Source: Chloroflexota bacterium (GTDB lineage: Bacteria; Chloroflexota; Anaerolineae; Anaerolineales; Anaerolineaceae). Taken from it: 7,406 nt of DNA. Below the pieces are notes generated by a model that was given only the letters and a program-made list of their open reading frames with translations, did not search any database and was not told the DNA's origin. Both the position numbers and the translations under genes were made by a program. Location: contig JAEYTI010000069.1 of assembly GCA_023434145.1 (NCBI GenBank), forward strand, positions 1-7,406. Direction: 5' to 3'. Numbering within the stretch: position 1 is the first letter of the stretch; each line of letters opens with the position of its first letter. Of this stretch, positions 5,080 through 7,406 are shown one piece after another.

Positions 5080-7053
5080 TTACTGGGCGATCGCAACGGG
5101 CGCGGGGCGCTGGCACAGCGCGGCCTGCCAATTTTCGCTGGTATCGATGCCCATGGCCCCGGCTACCGATTTGAGCGCTTCGAGGTTCGAGCGTACGCCC
5201 TCGGGCGCGGTCAGCGCGCGGTGTGCTTCTTGAATGCGGCCTTCCAGGTTCAAGAAGTGACCTTCCTGCTCGGCCCACATTTCTACCGGCAGCACCACGT
5301 CGGCTTCTGCCGTCAGGTGCGAGGCGTAGCTGGCCTGTACGGCCAGGAAGGGAGCCTTCTCGAGCCGCTGGAGCAGGCGCTGCGAGGGGGTGTCGTCGCC
5401 CAGGGCTACGTACACAGCCTGGTGGCCATTGAGGTGGAAGGCTTTCTCCAGCCCGAGCTGCGCGGCGGCGAGGCTGTTGGCGTCGCCCTTGATCGAGAGC
5501 AGCCCGGCGTTAGCGTTCTGCGCCACCGCCATGAGCTGGCGCAGGGTCTGCGTAGAGCCCTGGGCAGTGATGCCCTTGCCGTACAGCACAACCGGGCGCG
5601 AGGCGGTGCCGAGCATGCCGGCGGCAGCCAGCAGATCGTCCGCGCTGATGCCGGTAGCGTCTGCGGCAGCGGTGAGAGTGGCCTCAGCGGCAGTGCCATC
5701 ACCGGCAGCCAGGCCCAGTTTCACCAGTCCGGCCTCGATGCCCTTCAGCACGTCGAGGTCCGCGCCCTTGCTGGCCTTGAGCAGCACGTTGGCGTGGATG
5801 TCCATGGCGTTGGGTCGCGGGTCGACGATGATCAGGCGGGTGCCCTCGGGCAGGGTGCGCTTGAACAGGAACCCGGCGACCATGTGGGTCTCGGCCAGGT
5901 TCGCGCCAACCAGCATCACGCAGTCAGCGGTCTTCACAGCTTCGAGGTTGGTTTCAAATGGGCGGCCAAGCTCGGCGGCCACATTCGAGACGACCGAGGT
6001 GGGCACGCCTTCTTCCATGCTGGTGACCATGTCGCTGCCCAGGCGGTCGGCGAAGACCTGCTTGAAGACCGAGAGGGCCTCAACGGGCAGGCGGGTGGAG
6101 GCGAGCGCCGCCGCGCCAGAACCGGTCTGGCCGGCCAGCGGTTTCATTTTGTTGGCGATGGTGGTGATGGCCTCATCCCAGGTAGCGGGGACCAGCTTGC
6201 CTTCCTTCTTCACCATCGGGGTGGTGATGCGCTCGCGGGTCTCTTCCATCGGCTCAAAGCGGCCAACCTTGCACAGCACGCCGCCGTTTACCGGGGCTTC
6301 CCAGTTGCCAAGCAGGCGGACCATGCGATTATCGCGGGTGTAAACGGTTACGCCGCAGCCCACTGAGCAGCCGGCGCAGATGGTCTGGGTGGTGTCGAGG
6401 TGTTTTTCGAGGCCCTGGTAGGCATACTGGCGTTCAATCAGCGCGCCGGTGGGGCAGACGGAAACGCAGGTGCCGCAGGAAACGCAGGTGCTTTCGCCCA
6501 GCGGAGCGCCCGTATCGGCAACCAGCATGCTGCTGGAGCCGCGCTCTTCAATGCCCAGGGTAAAGTTGCCAACCAGCTGACCGCAGGCCCGCACGCAGCG
6601 GTGGCACAGGATGCAGCGGTTGTGATCCATCACAAAATACTTGTGCGAGGCATCCACGTCGAAGCGTTCCCAGTTGGGCTGGAACGGCCAGTGGTCCATC
6701 CCCTCGTCCAGCGCCGCGTTCTGCAGTTCGCAGTCGCCGGCGGTAACCTGGCAGTAGGGGCAGAAGTGGTTGCGGTCGCTGAAAATCAGCGTGAGAACAA
6801 ACTTGCGCGCCGCTTTGACCTTGTCGGTGGCCGTGAGGATGTTCATCTTCTCGCTCGCCGGCAGGGTGCACGAAGGTTGGAGCGTGCGCGCGCCTTCAAC
6901 CTCGACCAGGCAAAGGCGGCATCCGCCAAAAGGCTTCAGTGAGTCGTGGTTGCAAAGCGTAGGAATATGAATCCCGGCTGCCTGTGCGGCCTGCAGCACG
7001 GTGGTTCCTTCTGGAACCTGTACGGTCTTACCGTCAATTGTAAGATTGACCAT
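5080..7053 (-). CDS. HoxU/NuoG-like iron-sulfur subunit with degenerate molybdopterin-oxidoreductase domain
   Basis: A 657-residue cytoplasmic electron-transfer protein. Residues 1-75 hold a plant-type [2Fe-2S] domain (C34, C45, C48, C62; spacing CX10CX2CX13C). A His/Cys [4Fe-4S] site follows: H96, C98, C101, C108. It has the HoxU-like short form NHxCxxC rather than the NuoG HxxxCxxC. Two ferredoxin-type clusters come next (C147, C150, C153, C157 and C190, C193, C196, C200). A fifth CX2CX3CX27C site (C226, C229, C233, C261) begins a molybdopterin-oxidoreductase-like region running to about residue 640, with no obvious catalytic Cys or Sec. HoxU proteins are about 240 residues and stop near the second ferredoxin cluster. 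NuoG is often about 900, so this is an intermediate form. It would carry electrons from HoxY to a flavin/NAD(P) subunit that is absent from the window. I chose ATG at 7053 because GGAGAGG lies 7 nt upstream and MVNLTIDGK begins the fold. An ATG at 7101 only adds 16 unconserved residues. Confidence 0.92.
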   Translation of the reverse strand: MVNLTIDGKTVQVPEGTTVLQAAQAAGIHIPTLCNHDSLKPFGGCRLCLVEVEGARTLQPSCTLPASEKMNILTATDKVKAARKFVLTLIFSDRNHFCPYCQVTAGDCELQNAALDEGMDHWPFQPNWERFDVDASHKYFVMDHNRCILCHRCVRACGQLVGNFTLGIEERGSSSMLVADTGAPLGESTCVSCGTCVSVCPTGALIERQYAYQGLEKHLDTTQTICAGCSVGCGVTVYTRDNRMVRLLGNWEAPVNGGVLCKVGRFEPMEETRERITTPMVKKEGKLVPATWDEAITTIANKMKPLAGQTGSGAAALASTRLPVEALSVFKQVFADRLGSDMVTSMEEGVPTSVVSNVAAELGRPFETNLEAVKTADCVMLVGANLAETHMVAGFLFKRTLPEGTRLIIVDPRPNAMDIHANVLLKASKGADLDVLKGIEAGLVKLGLAAGDGTAAEATLTAAADATGISADDLLAAAGMLGTASRPVVLYGKGITAQGSTQTLRQLMAVAQNANAGLLSIKGDANSLAAAQLGLEKAFHLNGHQAVYVALGDDTPSQRLLQRLEKAPFLAVQASYASHLTAEADVVLPVEMWAEQEGHFLNLEGRIQEAHRALTAPEGVRSNLEALKSVAGAMGIDTSENWQAALCQRPAPVAIAQ

Positions 7054-7060
7054 GATCGAT

Positions 7061-7067
7061 CCTCTCC
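7061..7067 (-). promoter_or_regulatory. Ribosome binding site of the HoxU/NuoG-like gene
   Basis: The minus strand reads GGAGAGG, with 7 nt to ATG at 7053. This decides that start against the upstream in-frame ATG at 7101. Confidence 0.75.
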
Positions 7068-7164
7068 GTCGTACGTTAATGGCTCCTGCAAAAGGCTGCA
7101 CGAAGAGTCAGCCTGGGAATCCTTTGTACAGGGAATTGATAAAAAGAATACGAACAGCTATAAA

Positions 7165-7194
7165 ATTCTAAAATCTAGGAGGGGAAAGGGGCAA
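7165..7194 (-). promoter_or_regulatory. Candidate promoter of the hydrogenase operon
   Basis: On the minus strand, TTGCCC (7189-7194, 4 of 6 to TTGACA) and TAGAAT (7165-7170, 5 of 6 to TATAAT) are 18 nt apart in AT-rich DNA. The start of transcription would be near 7158, giving a leader of about 105 nt that includes a small hairpin (7094-7113). The -35 overlaps one arm of an inverted repeat (7191-7218), which suggests control. Confidence 0.45.
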
Positions 7195-7218
7195 GTGACA
7201 TTTATCCTCGTTACTTGC
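7191..7218. promoter_or_regulatory. Inverted repeat overlapping the -35, candidate operator
   Basis: GCAAGTGAC (7191-7199) and GTTACTTGC (7210-7218) are inverted copies with one mismatch in nine. Their centres are 19 bp apart, about two helical turns. This geometry fits a dimeric regulator binding at the -35 of the hydrogenase promoter. I do not recognise the regulator. Confidence 0.45.
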
Positions 7219-7232
7219 GATAGATGGGTGGA

Positions 7233-7252
7233 ATTGTACGAAATTTCACAAT
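7233..7252. promoter_or_regulatory. Rex-like operator (imperfect)
   Basis: TTGTACGAAATTTCACAA (7234-7251) resembles the Rex consensus TTGTGA-N6-TCACAA. The right half is perfect, the left keeps TTGT, and total length is the correct 18 bp; the flanking A and T extend the symmetry. Rex senses the NADH/NAD+ ratio and represses fermentation genes, which would suit an NAD(P)-linked hydrogenase. It lies about 40 bp upstream of the candidate -35, or directly over a TACAAT (7233-7238) that could be an alternative -10. Confidence 0.4.
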
Positions 7253-7302
7253 GATGGTCCGATCCGTCCGTAGATCCAAAATCTGCTTCTTAAATTGATA
7301 CT

Positions 7303-7374
7303 TTCCGTATCGCTGCTGCGCGGTCGACGGCGTCGCCCACGCAGCAGCGATACGGAAGTTGCAGTGCAACTTCC
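7303..7374. repeat. Composite palindromic repeat upstream of the hydrogenase operon
   Basis: An 18-bp perfect inverted repeat (7303-7320 with 7340-7357) has a 19-nt loop that itself contains CGACGGCGTCG. It overlaps a second perfect palindrome (7354-7363 with 7365-7374, one central base). The shared GGAA (7354-7357) can pair with either partner, so the two hairpins compete at their edges. No U-run follows on either strand. The structure resembles a REP- or MITE-type element. The rest of 7254-7406 shows no gene I can support. Confidence 0.75.
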
Positions 7375-7406
7375 TATCGAAACATCGAAAAACGCTGCGC
7401 CAGGTG

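Noticed and set aside
4162..6366. Long + strand open frame of 734 codons
   Set aside because: It is antisense to hoxH, hoxY and the HoxU/NuoG-like gene, whose Cys motifs and family matches are unmistakable. Its length is explained by the high GC content and it shows no family features.
7054..7160. Riboswitch in the leader of the hydrogenase operon
   Set aside because: Only a small bulged hairpin (7094-7113) is visible and it matches no riboswitch class known to me.
6946..7254. + strand frame of 102 codons across the operon promoter
   Set aside because: It starts inside the antisense of the iron-sulfur subunit gene and runs through the regulatory region; it has no RBS and no family signal.
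7210..7406. Minus-strand frame open from the window edge to about 7210, possibly the end of an upstream gene
   Set aside because: It runs straight through the two palindromes, another frame is open there too, and the residues show no family pattern. A partial gene cannot be excluded without the sequence beyond the edge.
1..7406. CRISPR array, tRNA or rRNA genes, transposase
   Set aside because: No regularly spaced direct repeats, no tRNA- or rRNA-like segments and no transposase-like protein were seen on either strand.

Overview
The window carries a minus-strand gene cluster for a cytoplasmic [NiFe] hydrogenase of the bidirectional, NAD(P)-linked Hox type (group 3d-like), with genes for its maturation. 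High GC content, the Hox-type subunits fused to a NuoG-like electron-transfer protein, a tandem-GNAT acetyltransferase and long palindromic intergenic repeats suggest a bacterium with fermentative or redox-balancing hydrogen metabolism. Chloroflexota (for example Anaerolineae) is my best guess, but this is recall-based inference and the sequence does not prove it.

Layout in the direction of transcription (right to left). 7054-7406 is a gene-free upstream region. It holds a composite palindrome (7303-7374), a Rex-like imperfect palindrome (7233-7252), a second inverted repeat (7191-7218) and a candidate sigma-70-type promoter (7165-7194). Next come the iron-sulfur electron-transfer subunit (HoxU/NuoG-like, 5080-7053), the hydrogenase small subunit hoxY (4510-5052) and the large subunit hoxH (3061-4488), closely spaced with good ribosome binding sites. 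A terminator-like hairpin and a second perfect 17-bp hairpin separate hoxH from the maturation endopeptidase (2443-2925). The endopeptidase gene is followed after only 3 nt by a THEP1-like P-loop NTPase (1891-2439). A 145-bp imperfect palindrome with a perfect 29-bp core (1681-1825) lies before a two-domain GNAT acetyltransferase (713-1630). A 386-bp gap follows, then a 59-residue two-helix membrane protein (147-326) and two terminator hairpins (30-61 and 93-125).

How the genes work together: HoxH carries the NiFe site and HoxY the proximal [4Fe-4S] cluster. The HoxU/NuoG-like protein provides a chain of up to five more Fe-S clusters toward an NAD(P)H- or other carrier-binding partner. That partner (HoxF/HoxE or NuoF/NuoE) is not encoded here. 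HoxH ends in a 25-residue tail after its second Cys motif, and the endopeptidase would remove it after metal insertion. The NTPase is translationally linked to the protease gene and may help maturation, but this is unproven. The GNAT protein and the small membrane protein have no evident link to the hydrogenase.
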